This document shows, piece after piece, positions 44,869-54,084 of a DNA stretch of 59,357 nucleotides. The position numbers and the translations under genes are program-made. The stretch is from CAYVOX01 sp964453035 (lineage in GTDB: Bacteria; Chloroflexota; Anaerolineae; Anaerolineales; Anaerolineaceae): contig CAYVOX010000003.1 in NCBI GenBank assembly GCA_964453035.1, positions 1 to 59,357 on the forward strand, read 5' to 3'. Below the pieces are notes generated by a model. It did no database searches, was not told the DNA's origin, and was given only the letters and a program-made list of their open reading frames with translations. Every line of letters begins with the position of its first letter. Within the stretch, counting starts at the first letter, position 1.

Positions 44869-46227
44869 TTACTTCTCAGGAGGTTTGGAACCGGGCTTGA
44901 GGGCTTCATCCTGCGCTTTGCGCCAGGCCGCCAGGCGCTCCGCCGCACGAGCCTCATACCCCTGGTCGGAGGGTTGATAGAAATGGGTGCCCAGCAGGTG
45001 GGTGGGCAGGTATTGTTGCGGCGTGAAGTGGCCGGGAAAGTCGTGCGGGTAGCGGTAACCGGCGCCGTGTCCCAACCCACGCGCGTCGCGGTTGCCGTCC
45101 ATCAGGTGGGTTGGAACTGCTCCCAGCCCTTGCTCTTCAATCAGCTTGCGCACGGCAAAAAACTGGGTGGCCGAATTCGATTTGGGCGCGGTGGCCAGGT
45201 AGAGGGTGGCTTCCACAATGGGAAAAATGCCTTCCGGCAAGCCGAGGTACTCAAAGGCACTGGCCGCGGCGCTGGCTACCACCATGCCCTGCGGATCCGC
45301 CAGGCCGATATCCTCGCTGGCCAGCACTATCAACCGGCGCAGGATAAAGCGCGGGTCTTCGCCGGCAATGAGCATCTTGGCCAGCCAGTACAGAGCGGCA
45401 TCCGGATCTGATCCGCGTACTGATTTAATGAAGGCTGAGATGGTATCGTAATGGGCGTCGCCGTTGCGGTCATAAACCACGGCGCGCTTCTGGATGGATT
45501 CCTCTGCCACGGCGAGGGTGATGCGAATGACCCCATCCGCTGCGGGAGGGGTGGATTCCACTGCCAGTTCAAAAGCGTTGAGCAGGTTGCGCGCATCCCC
45601 ATTGGCAAGGTTGATGAGGTGCTCGCGGGCATCCCCATCAATTTCAACCTGGCGTTTGCCGTAGCCGTTTTCAGGGTTTTCGCGGGCACGCTGCAGCAGC
45701 AGGCTCAACTGCGCTGCGCTTAACGGCTCCATCTGGAATACCCGCGAGCGGGAAACGAGCGCGGGGATGACATCGAAGTAGGGATTTTCGGTGGTGGCGC
45801 CAATCAGGGTTAACAGGCCGCTTTCCACGTGCGGCAGCAGCGCATCTTGCTGGGCTTTGTTCCAGCGGTGGACTTCATCCACGAACAGGATGGTGCGCTT
45901 GTGAACCATTTTCCGGCGGTGTTTGGCTTCAGCGATGACGGTGCGCAGCTCGGCAACCCCGGCCAAAACGGCTGAGATGCTTTCGAAGTGGGCCTGGGTG
46001 TGGTTGGCGATGACCTGGGCCAGGGTTGTCTTTCCGGTTCCGGGGGGGCCAAAGAAAATCAACGAGGAAAACAGGCGGTCAGCCTCGATGGCGCGGCGCA
46101 GCAGCTTGCCGGGGCCGATGATGTGCTCCTGCCCCACGAATTCATCCAGGCTGCGCGGGCGCATACGTGCCGCCAGCGGCATCTGCTGGTTCACTTCCTC
46201 CTGCATGGCGTGGTCAAATAAGTCCAT
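44869..46227 (-). CDS. rarA: Replication-associated recombination protein A (AAA+ ATPase)
   Basis: A 452-residue RarA/MgsA/WRNIP1-type AAA+ ATPase acting at stalled forks. It has the PRSLDEFVGQEHIIG lead-in, Walker A FFGPPGTGKTT, Walker B LFVDEVHRWNK, sensor 1 GATTENP, the arginine-finger region VSRSRVF, and a C-terminal tetramerisation domain with HYDTISAFIKSVRGSDPDAALYWLAKM. A perfect TATAAT (46239-46234, minus strand) ends six bases before the ATG, so the transcript appears leaderless. It is followed directly by the phosphatase gene. Confidence 0.96.
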   Translation of the reverse strand: MDLFDHAMQEEVNQQMPLAARMRPRSLDEFVGQEHIIGPGKLLRRAIEADRLFSSLIFFGPPGTGKTTLAQVIANHTQAHFESISAVLAGVAELRTVIAEAKHRRKMVHKRTILFVDEVHRWNKAQQDALLPHVESGLLTLIGATTENPYFDVIPALVSRSRVFQMEPLSAAQLSLLLQRARENPENGYGKRQVEIDGDAREHLINLANGDARNLLNAFELAVESTPPAADGVIRITLAVAEESIQKRAVVYDRNGDAHYDTISAFIKSVRGSDPDAALYWLAKMLIAGEDPRFILRRLIVLASEDIGLADPQGMVVASAAASAFEYLGLPEGIFPIVEATLYLATAPKSNSATQFFAVRKLIEEQGLGAVPTHLMDGNRDARGLGHGAGYRYPHDFPGHFTPQQYLPTHLLGTHFYQPSDQGYEARAAERLAAWRKAQDEALKPGSKPPEK

Positions 46228-46233
46228 GGCTCA

Positions 46234-46239
46234 ATTATA
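46234..46239 (-). promoter_or_regulatory. -10 box of rarA (leaderless mRNA)
   Basis: TATAAT six bases from the rarA ATG. A TTGAAG lies upstream with a 15-bp spacer. The weak hairpin AACCAC-CCTAT-GTGGTT (46275-46259, minus strand) just above may end the preceding nucleosidase transcript. Confidence 0.65.
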
Positions 46240-46278
46240 CTCTCGGAAGGCTGGCTTCAACCACATAGGGTGGTTTGC

Positions 46279-46953
46279 TCAGCGGAACCACGCCGGAAGC
46301 GACTCCAGCAGGCGCGGCATGATGAGCTGCGTGTTGGCGTGATATTGCTCGATATTGCCGTAGGCTGTGCCGCCTGCGCCGCCCACCAGGTCGGTCACCC
46401 CGCGCAGGATGAGGCAGGGCAGGTTGTAGCGGGCGGTCACCCAGGCAATCGCGCCGGATTCCCAATCCGCAGCGACGGCATTGAATTTCTCGCGCAGGAT
46501 GGGAATATCCGCTGCCTGCAGGTCGCGGTCGGCTGAGACCAGGGTCGCCGGGCGAACGGTGAGCGGGTAGGGTTGGGGCAGCCAGTTGAGGTTGAGGGTG
46601 GTGGCATAGCGCGCCACGGCTGCGGAGGCGTCACCCATTTGCTCGTAAATATCATAGATGACGGTCTGGCGGGCCAGTACAATCTCGCCAATCTCAATCT
46701 CGCCGGCGATGCCCCCGCAGGTGCCGGGGTTTACCACTGCGCGGGGCTGCCAGCGCTGCACGGCATAGTCGGTGGAGGCGGCTGCGCTCACCTTGCCTAC
46801 CCCGCCCTGGCAGAATATGAAATGGTTCTTCTCCAGGTGGAGTTCAAACTGCTCACCGTAAGGCGTGGTGGAGACAGACGCGTGGGGGTAGTGCGCTTTG
46901 ACCGCGCGCCATTCGCTTTTGGATGAAACCAGTGCCAGCAGGGGAGCGCTCAA
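46279..46953 (-). CDS. MTA/SAH nucleosidase-like protein (PNP_UDP_1 family)
   Basis: A 224-residue nucleoside phosphorylase-fold protein. Family motifs are FIFCQGGVGKVSAAASTDYAVQ, VVNPGTCGGIAGEIEIGEIVLA, the substrate-site VAADWESGAIAWVTARYN (the M/D-W-E-S glutamate) and LRGVTDLV with the catalytic aspartate. The closest match is 5'-methylthioadenosine/S-adenosylhomocysteine nucleosidase, but futalosine or other nucleoside hydrolases share these motifs. It overlaps the CinA gene by four bases and may share substrate logic with the nucleoside importer encoded divergently at 47664. Confidence 0.85.
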   Translation of the reverse strand: MSAPLLALVSSKSEWRAVKAHYPHASVSTTPYGEQFELHLEKNHFIFCQGGVGKVSAAASTDYAVQRWQPRAVVNPGTCGGIAGEIEIGEIVLARQTVIYDIYEQMGDASAAVARYATTLNLNWLPQPYPLTVRPATLVSADRDLQAADIPILREKFNAVAADWESGAIAWVTARYNLPCLILRGVTDLVGGAGGTAYGNIEQYHANTQLIMPRLLESLPAWFR

Positions 46954-47471
46954 GGGTAGGGAACTTCGGGCGGTAGGCGGTCCTCCAGGTAGCTTTGCAG
47001 CAGCAGCAAGGCCTGCCGGGCGGAGTGGATTTTGTTCAGGCTGCGGTTACCTTTCCAGAGGAAGTACCAGGCCCAGTCGCCCTCCGGCGCGCTCAGCCCT
47101 ATCCAGACCAACCCGACTGGTTTGGTGGGTGTGGCGCCGCCCGGTCCGGCAATGCCGGTTACGGAGAGGCCGATGATGGTGCCGGGGGTGAAATCAGGCG
47201 CCAGGGCTTGCCGGGCGCCGCGGGCCATCTCCAGGGCAATCTCGCGGCTGACGGCGCCGTATTTCATGAGCGAATCGTGTTTAACGCCCAGCAGGCGCTC
47301 TTTGGCCTCATAGGCATAGGCGATAATCGAGCCCAGGTAATATTCGGATGAGCCGGGGATTTCCGTCATCAGGTGACCAATCAAGCCGCCCGTGCAGGAT
47401 TCGGCCAGGGTCAGTTTTTTGCCTTGCTGGCGTAAAAGCACGCCGACCAGTTGCTGTAAGGGTTGTTCCAA
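46950..47471 (-). CDS. CinA C-terminal domain protein (nicotinamide-nucleotide amidase)
   Basis: A 173-residue stand-alone CinA C-terminal (PncC-like) domain. The signature is LAESCTGGLIGHLMTEIPGSSEYYLGSIIAY, with IIGLSVTGIAGPGGATPTKPVGLVWIG downstream. PncC deamidates nicotinamide mononucleotide in NAD recycling. The N-terminal molybdopterin-like domain of full CinA is absent, as is normal for this class. It is the first gene of a two-gene operon with the nucleosidase. Confidence 0.92.
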   Translation of the reverse strand: MEQPLQQLVGVLLRQQGKKLTLAESCTGGLIGHLMTEIPGSSEYYLGSIIAYAYEAKERLLGVKHDSLMKYGAVSREIALEMARGARQALAPDFTPGTIIGLSVTGIAGPGGATPTKPVGLVWIGLSAPEGDWAWYFLWKGNRSLNKIHSARQALLLLQSYLEDRLPPEVPYP

Positions 47472-47562
47472 TGTGCCCTCCGGTTGAATTAACTCACATT
47501 ATACCCGCGCTGCGGGCAGCAACCCACGATGATTTTCTCAAAAAACAGGATTTATGACACGC

Positions 47563-47591
47563 TTGCGCAAGACGGCTATGAGGTTTATACT
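47563..47591 (+). promoter_or_regulatory. Promoter of the BMP transporter operon
   Basis: TTGCGC (47563-47568), 17-bp spacer, TATACT (47586-47591). Confidence 0.7.
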
Positions 47592-47663
47592 ATAGCTGTT
47601 GCGAGCGGTGTGGGTTGTTTTCTCGCATACCAAACCCTTTTTTGCTAACCTCAAGGAGGAGGA

Positions 47664-48704
47664 ATGAACAAAAAGCTGTACACTGTATTGGCTATTGTGC
47701 TTCTGGCTACCATGGTGCTGACCGCCTGCCAGACCCCGGCAACTGCCACAGTTGCCAAGAAATTCAAGGCCTGCCAGGTCACAGACACCGGCGGCGTTGA
47801 CGACAAATCCTTCAACGCCACAGCCTGGAAAGGCATGCAGGACGCCAAGACGACTTACGCCATTGACGTCAAGTATGTCGAATCCAAACAACAGACCGAT
47901 TACGAGAAGAACATCAACGCCTACATCGAAGAAAAATGCGACATCATCATCCCCGTTGGCTTCCTGCTCGGCGATGCCACCAAAGCCGCCGCTGAGAAGA
48001 ACAAGGATATGAAGTTCGCCATTGTTGACTTCGGCTACACCCCCGTGATTGCCAACGTGCGCGGCAGCGGCTTCCAGATTGACCAGGCCACTTACCTGGC
48101 CGGTTACCTGGCTGCCTCTCAGACCAAGACCGGCAAAGTGGGCACCTACGGCGGCATGCAAATCCCCACCGTCACCGCCTTCATGGATGGTTTCTACCTG
48201 GGCGTGCAGAAGTATAACGAAGCCAAAGGCAAGAGCGTTGTGGTTCTGGGCTGGGATCCGAAGACTCAGAAGGGTCTCTTCACCGGTGACTTCAGCAACC
48301 TTGATAACGGCAAGAAACTGACCGAAACCCTGCTTGACGAAGGCGCCGATATCGTCATGCCCGTGGCTGGCCCGGTTGGTCAGGGTACCCTGGCTGCCCT
48401 CAAAGGCCGCAAGACCGGCCTGATGATTGGTGTGGACACCGACTGGTCCGCAATGTACACCGATTACAAGGAATACATCCTGGCCTCCGCTCTGAAGGCG
48501 ATGGACCTGTGGGTTAAGGACACCATCAAACTGGCCATTGACGGCAAGTTCAAGGGCGAACAATACCTGGGCACGCTCGCCAACAACGGCGTCAGCCTGG
48601 TGGTTGGCTCTGAATACAAGGCCAAGATTGACGCTGCCCTGACCAAGGAACTTGACACCCTCAAAGCCGACATCATCGCTGGCAAGATTAAGACCATGCC
48701 CTAA
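47664..48704 (+). CDS. BMP-family substrate-binding lipoprotein (nucleoside ABC importer)
   Basis: A 346-residue lipoprotein of the BmpA/PnrA/TmpC family. Signal peptide and lipobox LTAC (C22), then the type I periplasmic-binding fold: CQVTDTGGVDDKSFNATAWKG, the YVESKQQTDYEKN segment, SGFQIDQATYLAG and IGVDTDW. Family members bind purine nucleosides for an ATP-driven importer. AAGGAGG precedes the ATG. A hairpin terminator follows, so it is probably made in excess over the membrane parts encoded downstream. Confidence 0.95.
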   Translation: MNKKLYTVLAIVLLATMVLTACQTPATATVAKKFKACQVTDTGGVDDKSFNATAWKGMQDAKTTYAIDVKYVESKQQTDYEKNINAYIEEKCDIIIPVGFLLGDATKAAAEKNKDMKFAIVDFGYTPVIANVRGSGFQIDQATYLAGYLAASQTKTGKVGTYGGMQIPTVTAFMDGFYLGVQKYNEAKGKSVVVLGWDPKTQKGLFTGDFSNLDNGKKLTETLLDEGADIVMPVAGPVGQGTLAALKGRKTGLMIGVDTDWSAMYTDYKEYILASALKAMDLWVKDTIKLAIDGKFKGEQYLGTLANNGVSLVVGSEYKAKIDAALTKELDTLKADIIAGKIKTMP

Positions 48705-48727
48705 ACCTTAGCGATAAGACTGAAGAA

Positions 48728-48758
48728 CAGCTGGCATCTCTGATGCCAGCTGTTTTTT
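48728..48758 (+). terminator. Terminator/attenuator inside the BMP operon
   Basis: CAGCTGGCATC / GATGCCAGCTG (11-bp perfect stem, 3-nt loop) followed by six Ts. Confidence 0.88.
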
Positions 48759-48831
48759 ATTGACCGCGGGCTTGTCCATTGGTTGAAAGGTAAACTCCCA
48801 TTTAAAAATTTGAAGCCTGTTTTTTGGCTTA

Positions 48832-48840
48832 TGGTACAAT
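48832..48840 (+). promoter_or_regulatory. Second promoter in front of the ABC ATPase gene
   Basis: TGGTACAAT (TGn-TACAAT), about 65 bases before the ATPase start and after the terminator. Confidence 0.55.
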
Positions 48841-48905
48841 CTGCTTGAATTATTAATCTATTTCTCATCAATGACCAGCTGAACTCCCACTGACTGGAGC
48901 ATCTT

Positions 48906-50453
48906 ATGACCCCAATCCTTGAATTAAACAGCATCACCAAGCGGTTCCCGGGGGTGTTGGCCAACGACGCCATATCGCTCACCCTTGAAGAGGGGGAGAT
49001 TCACGCCCTGCTGGGTGAGAATGGCGCCGGAAAAACCACCCTGATGAATATCCTCTACGGCCTGTACCAGCCGGATGAAGGCCAGATTAGCGTGCGCGGG
49101 CAACCCATCAAGGTGCACTCGCCCGGTGATGCCATCCGGGCGGGGGTGGGCATGGTTCACCAGCATTTCATGCTCATTCCGGTGTTCACGGTGACAGAAA
49201 ACGTGATGCTGGGGGAAGAGACCCTTAAACCCGGTGGGCTGCTGGATCGCGCTACTGCCGCCAGCCGCATTCGTGAAATCTCGGAAACCTACAATTTGCA
49301 GGTTGACCCGGATAGCTACGTCAAGGATTTGCCGGTTGGGGTTCAGCAGCGCGTGGAGATTATCAAGCTGCTCTACCGCCACGCGGACATTCTCATCTTT
49401 GACGAGCCCACCGCGGTGCTCACCCCCCAGGAGGCCGATGAGCTTTTCAAAATCATGCGCTCGCTGGTGAAGCAGGGTAAATCCATCATCTTTATCACCC
49501 ACAAGCTGCGCGAAGTGCTTGACGTAGCCGACCGCATCACTGTGATCCGCCGCGGCAAGGTCATTGGCACTACCGTGCCCGCTGAGGCCGACCAGAACAA
49601 ACTGGCGGCGATGATGGTGGGGCGCGCCGTGCAGCTTGAACTGGAGCGCACGCCCTGCAACCCCGGCGATGTTGTGTTGAGGGTTGAAGACCTGGTGGTG
49701 ACAGATGAGCGCCGCCAGGTTTCAGTGGATGAGGTTTCGTTTGAGGTGCGCGCAGGCGAGGTGCTGGGGCTGGCTGGCGTGCAGGGCAACGGTCAGACCG
49801 AGCTGGTGGAAGCCGTCACGGGCATGCGGCGAGCAGCGGGCGGAAAAATTACCCTGGTGGATATCGATATCACCCAGGCTAACCCCCGCAAGGTTACCGA
49901 GACGGGGACGGCTCACGTTCCTGAGGACCGCCAGCGGGACGGCCTGGTGCTGCCTTTCCCGGTGATGGATAACCTGATCCTGTGCACCTATTACCAGCCG
50001 CCTTTTGCCAGAGGCGCCATCATTCAATGGGATAAGGCGCTCGAAAACGCCGATAAACTTATTTCGGCTTACGATATCCGCACACCGGGCGCGATGACCT
50101 CGGTGGAATCGCTCTCCGGAGGCAACCAGCAAAAGGTGATCGTGGCGCGCGAGCTTTCCCGTCCCATCAAACTGCTGGTGGCAGCGCAGCCCACGCGCGG
50201 CCTGGATGTGGGCTCCATTGAGTACATTCACCGCCAGATTCTCAAGCGGCGCGATGATGGGGTGGCGGTGCTGTTGGCTTCCACCGAGCTGGATGAGGTT
50301 ATGCAGCTCTCGGACCGCATCGCGGTGATGTACCGTGGAAAAGTTGTGGCAGTTGTCCCAGCGGCAGAAGCCACCAAGGAGAAAATTGGCCTGTTGATGG
50401 CTGGGATCACCCAGGATGTTGAGCCAACCTTACAAAACGAGAGGGGAGGCTGA
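48906..50453 (+). CDS. ABC nucleoside/sugar importer, dual ATP-binding protein
   Basis: A 515-residue protein with two ABC modules, as in RbsA/NupA-type importers. First module: Walker A GENGAGKTT, Q-loop MVHQHF, signature segment LPVGVQQRVEI, Walker B LIFDEPTAVLT. Second module: degenerate Walker A GVQGNGQTE (Gln for Lys, usual in this family), signature LSGGNQQK, Walker B LLVAAQPTRGLD. TGGAG lies seven bases before the ATG. Its stop is one base before the start of the first permease gene. Confidence 0.95.
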   Translation: MTPILELNSITKRFPGVLANDAISLTLEEGEIHALLGENGAGKTTLMNILYGLYQPDEGQISVRGQPIKVHSPGDAIRAGVGMVHQHFMLIPVFTVTENVMLGEETLKPGGLLDRATAASRIREISETYNLQVDPDSYVKDLPVGVQQRVEIIKLLYRHADILIFDEPTAVLTPQEADELFKIMRSLVKQGKSIIFITHKLREVLDVADRITVIRRGKVIGTTVPAEADQNKLAAMMVGRAVQLELERTPCNPGDVVLRVEDLVVTDERRQVSVDEVSFEVRAGEVLGLAGVQGNGQTELVEAVTGMRRAAGGKITLVDIDITQANPRKVTETGTAHVPEDRQRDGLVLPFPVMDNLILCTYYQPPFARGAIIQWDKALENADKLISAYDIRTPGAMTSVESLSGGNQQKVIVARELSRPIKLLVAAQPTRGLDVGSIEYIHRQILKRRDDGVAVLLASTELDEVMQLSDRIAVMYRGKVVAVVPAAEATKEKIGLLMAGITQDVEPTLQNERGG

Positions 50454-50454
50454 T

Positions 50455-51738
50455 ATGACCACTCCAGATGCACCTGAAAAGAAGAACGCCGGGCAGATTT
50501 TCCTTGAGGAAATATCCGGCAAGGGGCCTTCAGCCAAGAAGGGTAAATCTTCTCGCTGGCGGATTGCGCTCATCCCCCTGCTGGCAGTTTTTACCGGCCT
50601 GATTATTGGCGCATTTTTCATCATCTTAACCAGCGAGGAGGTGTATGCCGGTTTTGCCGCTTCCTTTGGAGAAGGGCTGTATGCCTCGTGGGATGTGATT
50701 TCAAAAGCCTACGGGGCGCTCTTTACCGGCTCGCTGGGCGACCCGTTGAGAATGATTACCGCGCTGCAAAGCGGCGATGCGCTGGAAATTCGCCGGGCGT
50801 TTAACCCCATCCTGGAGAGCCTGGTGACAGCCACCCCCTATATTTTTGGTGGCCTGGCTGTGGCGTTGGGTTTCCGCTCGGGCGTGTTCAACATCGGCGC
50901 GGAGGGTCAAATCTTCGTAGGCGCCATCACCTCGGCCTTTGTGGGTTATTCAATCACCGGTTTACCGGCTATCATTCACATTCCGCTGGCGCTGCTGGCG
51001 GGGTTTGCCGGTGGGGCCATCTGGGGTTTCATCCCGGGCTGGCTTAAAGCCAAAACCGGCGGGCATGAGGTGATTAACACGATTATGATGAATTACATTG
51101 CCTTCCGGTTGAGCGAATTTCTGCTGCGCGGGCCGATGATGCGCCCCAATTCGTTCAACCCGGTCAGCCCCACCATCCAGCCCAGCGCCATGCTCCCACA
51201 GTTCTTTGATACCCCCATTCGGTTTCACCTGGGCTTTTTTGTGGCCCTGGTAGTGGCTTACCTGGTTTACTGGTTCATGTTCAAAACCACCTGGGGCTTT
51301 AACCTGCGCACGGTGGGATCTAACCCCAACGCTGCCAAATATGCGGGTATTAACGTGACCCGCAACATTGTGCTGGCGATGGCGCTTTCTGGCGGGTTGG
51401 CGGGCCTGGCGGGAGCCAACGACGTGCTGGGCGTCAATCACAACCTGGCGCTGGCGTTCTCCTCCGGCTACGGCTTTGATAGCATTGCCCTGGCGCTGCT
51501 GGGAAACAATCACCCGGTCGGCGTGGTGCTTTCGGCGTTGTTGTTCGGCGTTTTGTACAACGGAGCGACCCGCATGCAGGTTGTGGCGGGTATTCCCACT
51601 GAGATTATCTCGGTTCTACAGGCGGTGATTTTGATCTTCATCGCCGCTCCAGCCATTATCCGGACAATCTACCGCCTCCGCAAGCAAGCGGTTGGCGAGG
51701 GCGGTGTGACCGTCAAAGCCGGATGGGGAGGCAAATAA
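50455..51738 (+). CDS. ABC nucleoside importer permease 1 (BPD_transp_2)
   Basis: A 427-residue inner-membrane permease. A charged N-terminal tail of about 45 residues precedes the first helix (ALIPLLAVFTGLIIGAFFII); the core has the family hallmark FRSGVFNIGAEGQIFVGA, the EAA-like NPNAAKYAGINV segment and FSSGYGFDSIALALLGNNHP. GGGGAGG lies just before the ATG at 50455. It pairs with the permease encoded immediately downstream. Confidence 0.93.
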   Translation: MTTPDAPEKKNAGQIFLEEISGKGPSAKKGKSSRWRIALIPLLAVFTGLIIGAFFIILTSEEVYAGFAASFGEGLYASWDVISKAYGALFTGSLGDPLRMITALQSGDALEIRRAFNPILESLVTATPYIFGGLAVALGFRSGVFNIGAEGQIFVGAITSAFVGYSITGLPAIIHIPLALLAGFAGGAIWGFIPGWLKAKTGGHEVINTIMMNYIAFRLSEFLLRGPMMRPNSFNPVSPTIQPSAMLPQFFDTPIRFHLGFFVALVVAYLVYWFMFKTTWGFNLRTVGSNPNAAKYAGINVTRNIVLAMALSGGLAGLAGANDVLGVNHNLALAFSSGYGFDSIALALLGNNHPVGVVLSALLFGVLYNGATRMQVVAGIPTEIISVLQAVILIFIAAPAIIRTIYRLRKQAVGEGGVTVKAGWGGK

Positions 51739-51741
51739 CTC

Positions 51742-53013
51742 ATGACCACAACCACTTTTCACCGTCAGTTAACCACTACCTCCCCGCTGCGCCAGCGGGT
51801 GATGGGTGGGTTTTTCCTGTTGGTTGCCCTGGCAATTGTCATCATTTTTGCCGGGGGTGTTTCCCCGCTAGATACGGCCACCTTTGGGCTGGTTCCGGGC
51901 GGTTCCAACCAGGAACTGCCGCCCTGGGTGGTGACGGCTCAGCCGATGTTCTACGCCCTGGCGGTGGCCTGCGCCGTGCTCGGCGGAATTCAACTGGCGC
52001 GCGGCTTTAAACGCTGGACGAACTGGGTGCTGGGGGTAGTCTCCATGTGCTTCGTTTTTGCGTTCATCGTGTGGGCTACCATCGGGCAGTCGCTCAACCT
52101 GGGCGGGCTGTTCTCTTCGACGATTGGCAAGGCTGTGCCCATCACGCTCGGCGCGCTTTCGGGCATCCTGTGCGAGCGCGCGGGCGTGGTTAACATTGCC
52201 ATCGAGGGCATGATGTTGACCGGCGCGTTCATCAGCACCTACGTAGGCAGCGTGGCGGGCAGCCCGTGGTGGGGGCTGTTGGCTGCGATCCTTGCGGGTG
52301 GGTTGATGTCCTTGCTGCACGCGGTGCTCTCGATTAAGTACAAAGTCAACCAGATTATCTCCGGCACGGTGATTAACATCCTGGCGACAGGTTTAACCTC
52401 GTACCTTTCCACCAAGTTCCTCTCGGTTTACCAGGAGCTTAACAACCCGGGCGTTTTCCCATCCTGGCCCATCCCGCTGCTCTCAGATATTCCCGTCATT
52501 GGACCGATTTTGTTTGATAACAACCTGTTCATCTATGCCATGTTCATCTTCCTGATTGTGCTGCAGGTGGTTCTGTTCAGCACGCGCTGGGGATTGCGCC
52601 TGCGCGCGGTGGGCGAGCATCCTAAAGCAGCCGATACGCTGGGGATTAACGTCTTCAAAACCAGGTATGTTGCCGTGATCCTGGGCGGGATGATGGCGGG
52701 GCTCGCCGGCGCCTACTTCACGGTGGGTTCGGTGGGGCGCTTTGACCAGGTGATGACCGGCGGGCGCGGTTTCATCGGCCTGGCGGCGATGATTTTTGGC
52801 AACTGGAACCCGTTCGGTTCGTTTGGCGCGGGGCTGCTGTTCGGCTTCGCGGATGGGCTGGCTTCCAGGCTGGCGATTCTCAAGATACCCATCCCTTCCG
52901 AGGTGCTGTTGATGCTGCCGTATATCGCCACGATGGTCATCCTGGCGGGCGTGATCGGGCGCTCGCAGGCACCTGCGGCGGATGGCATCCCGTATGAGAA
53001 AGAGGGGGGGTAA
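51742..53013 (+). CDS. ABC nucleoside importer permease 2 (BPD_transp_2)
   Basis: A 423-residue inner-membrane permease. It has an extra N-terminal hydrophobic part (about 20-120, two or three helices) before the conserved core ERAGVVNIAIEGMMLTGAF, GEHPKAADTLGINV and GRGFIGLAAMIFGNWNP. It starts three bases after the permease 1 stop. A hairpin without a good T-run follows. Confidence 0.93.
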   Translation: MTTTTFHRQLTTTSPLRQRVMGGFFLLVALAIVIIFAGGVSPLDTATFGLVPGGSNQELPPWVVTAQPMFYALAVACAVLGGIQLARGFKRWTNWVLGVVSMCFVFAFIVWATIGQSLNLGGLFSSTIGKAVPITLGALSGILCERAGVVNIAIEGMMLTGAFISTYVGSVAGSPWWGLLAAILAGGLMSLLHAVLSIKYKVNQIISGTVINILATGLTSYLSTKFLSVYQELNNPGVFPSWPIPLLSDIPVIGPILFDNNLFIYAMFIFLIVLQVVLFSTRWGLRLRAVGEHPKAADTLGINVFKTRYVAVILGGMMAGLAGAYFTVGSVGRFDQVMTGGRGFIGLAAMIFGNWNPFGSFGAGLLFGFADGLASRLAILKIPIPSEVLLMLPYIATMVILAGVIGRSQAPAADGIPYEKEGG

Positions 53014-53055
53014 CCCTCAACGGTTTATTGCAGGTATAAGCTGTGTCGTTCTAAC

Positions 53056-53082
53056 GTAAGGGTGCGGTCGAAGCACCCTTAC
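53056..53082 (+). terminator. Hairpin after the BMP operon
   Basis: GTAAGGGTGC-GGTCGAA-GCACCCTTAC, 10-bp perfect stem. The T-run is poor (GGTATTCTT). Confidence 0.65.
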
Positions 53083-53114
53083 GGTATTCTTAGCTGAAAA
53101 CACCTAAATTTTTG

Positions 53115-53123
53115 TGATATGAT
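53115..53123 (+). promoter_or_regulatory. Promoter of the ABC-2 exporter operon, extended -10
   Basis: TGATATGAT (TGn-TATGAT) 55 bases before the ATPase start. Confidence 0.6.
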
Positions 53124-53178
53124 TTACTCAGTCGCACACCGGGGGGTGGGGTGGCTATTGTTTTTTGGGAGAATAACT

Positions 53179-54084
53179 ATGGCAACCATCGAAGTTGAGC
53201 ACATCTCAAAGGCTTTTGGCGCGCAAAAGGCGGTCAAAGACGTTTCTTTTACGGTTGAACCTGGCGAGATTTTTGGCCTGCTGGGTCCAAACGGGGCCGG
53301 GAAAACCACCTCGATCCGCATCATTTTGGATATCTTCAAACCGGATTCGGGCAAGGTGAGCATTTTTGGCGGGGCACTCAGCGAGGCGCACAAGAACCGC
53401 ACCGGTTACATGCCGGAGGAACGCGGCCTGTACCAGGATATCACCCTGGAGCGTTGCCTGGCTTACCTGGCTTCGCTCAAAGGGCTGGCGCCGGATGAAG
53501 CTCACCGGCGCATCAACGCTTACCTGGAGCGCTTTGACCTGGCTGCCCACCGCAAGAAGAAGGTGAAAGAGCTCTCCAAGGGCATGCAGCAGAAAGCCCA
53601 ACTGATTGTGACGTTGGTTCACGAACCGGAGCTGGTGATTATTGATGAGCCTTTTGCCGCGCTCGACCCGGTCAACACCCAGATGGTGAAGGATTTGCTG
53701 CGTGAGCAGCGCAACCGCGGAGTGGCGGTGGTGATGTGCACCCACCAGATGCACCAGGTGGAAGAGCTTTGCGACCGGTTGGTGTTGATTAACCAGGGCG
53801 AGACGGTGCTGTACGGCTCGCTGGGGGATATTCGCCGCCAGTTTGCCGCGCCGGCGGTGGTGGTACGGGCGCTCAACGCGCTGCCGGCTAACATTCCGGG
53901 GGTGGTTGGGGTGGAGGGGGAGAACGGCAACACCCGGCTCAACCTGGCGAAGAGCGCCACGCCGCAAGGCGTGCTTTCCTGGTTGGTGGCACAGCAGGTG
54001 CAGCTTGAGCAGTTTGAAATTGCGGTGCCCACCCTGGATGAAATCTTCATCCGCGTGGTGCAGGGGGAGGGGGAGGCGGCATGA
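53179..54084 (+). CDS. ABC-2 type exporter, ATP-binding protein (NatA-like)
   Basis: A 301-residue ATPase. Walker A GPNGAGKTTS, signature region LSKGMQQKAQL, Walker B LVIIDEPFAALD and a switch histidine in MCTHQMH. The C-terminal region (about 225-301) is the DUF4162-type domain of NatA/YhaQ-like exporters. GGGAG precedes the ATG at 53179; an in-frame ATG at 53119 lies on the promoter. Two ABC-2 permeases follow with overlapping starts, forming one exporter. Sodium or peptide export is seen in relatives; the substrate here is unknown. Confidence 0.95.
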   Translation: MATIEVEHISKAFGAQKAVKDVSFTVEPGEIFGLLGPNGAGKTTSIRIILDIFKPDSGKVSIFGGALSEAHKNRTGYMPEERGLYQDITLERCLAYLASLKGLAPDEAHRRINAYLERFDLAAHRKKKVKELSKGMQQKAQLIVTLVHEPELVIIDEPFAALDPVNTQMVKDLLREQRNRGVAVVMCTHQMHQVEELCDRLVLINQGETVLYGSLGDIRRQFAAPAVVVRALNALPANIPGVVGVEGENGNTRLNLAKSATPQGVLSWLVAQQVQLEQFEIAVPTLDEIFIRVVQGEGEAA

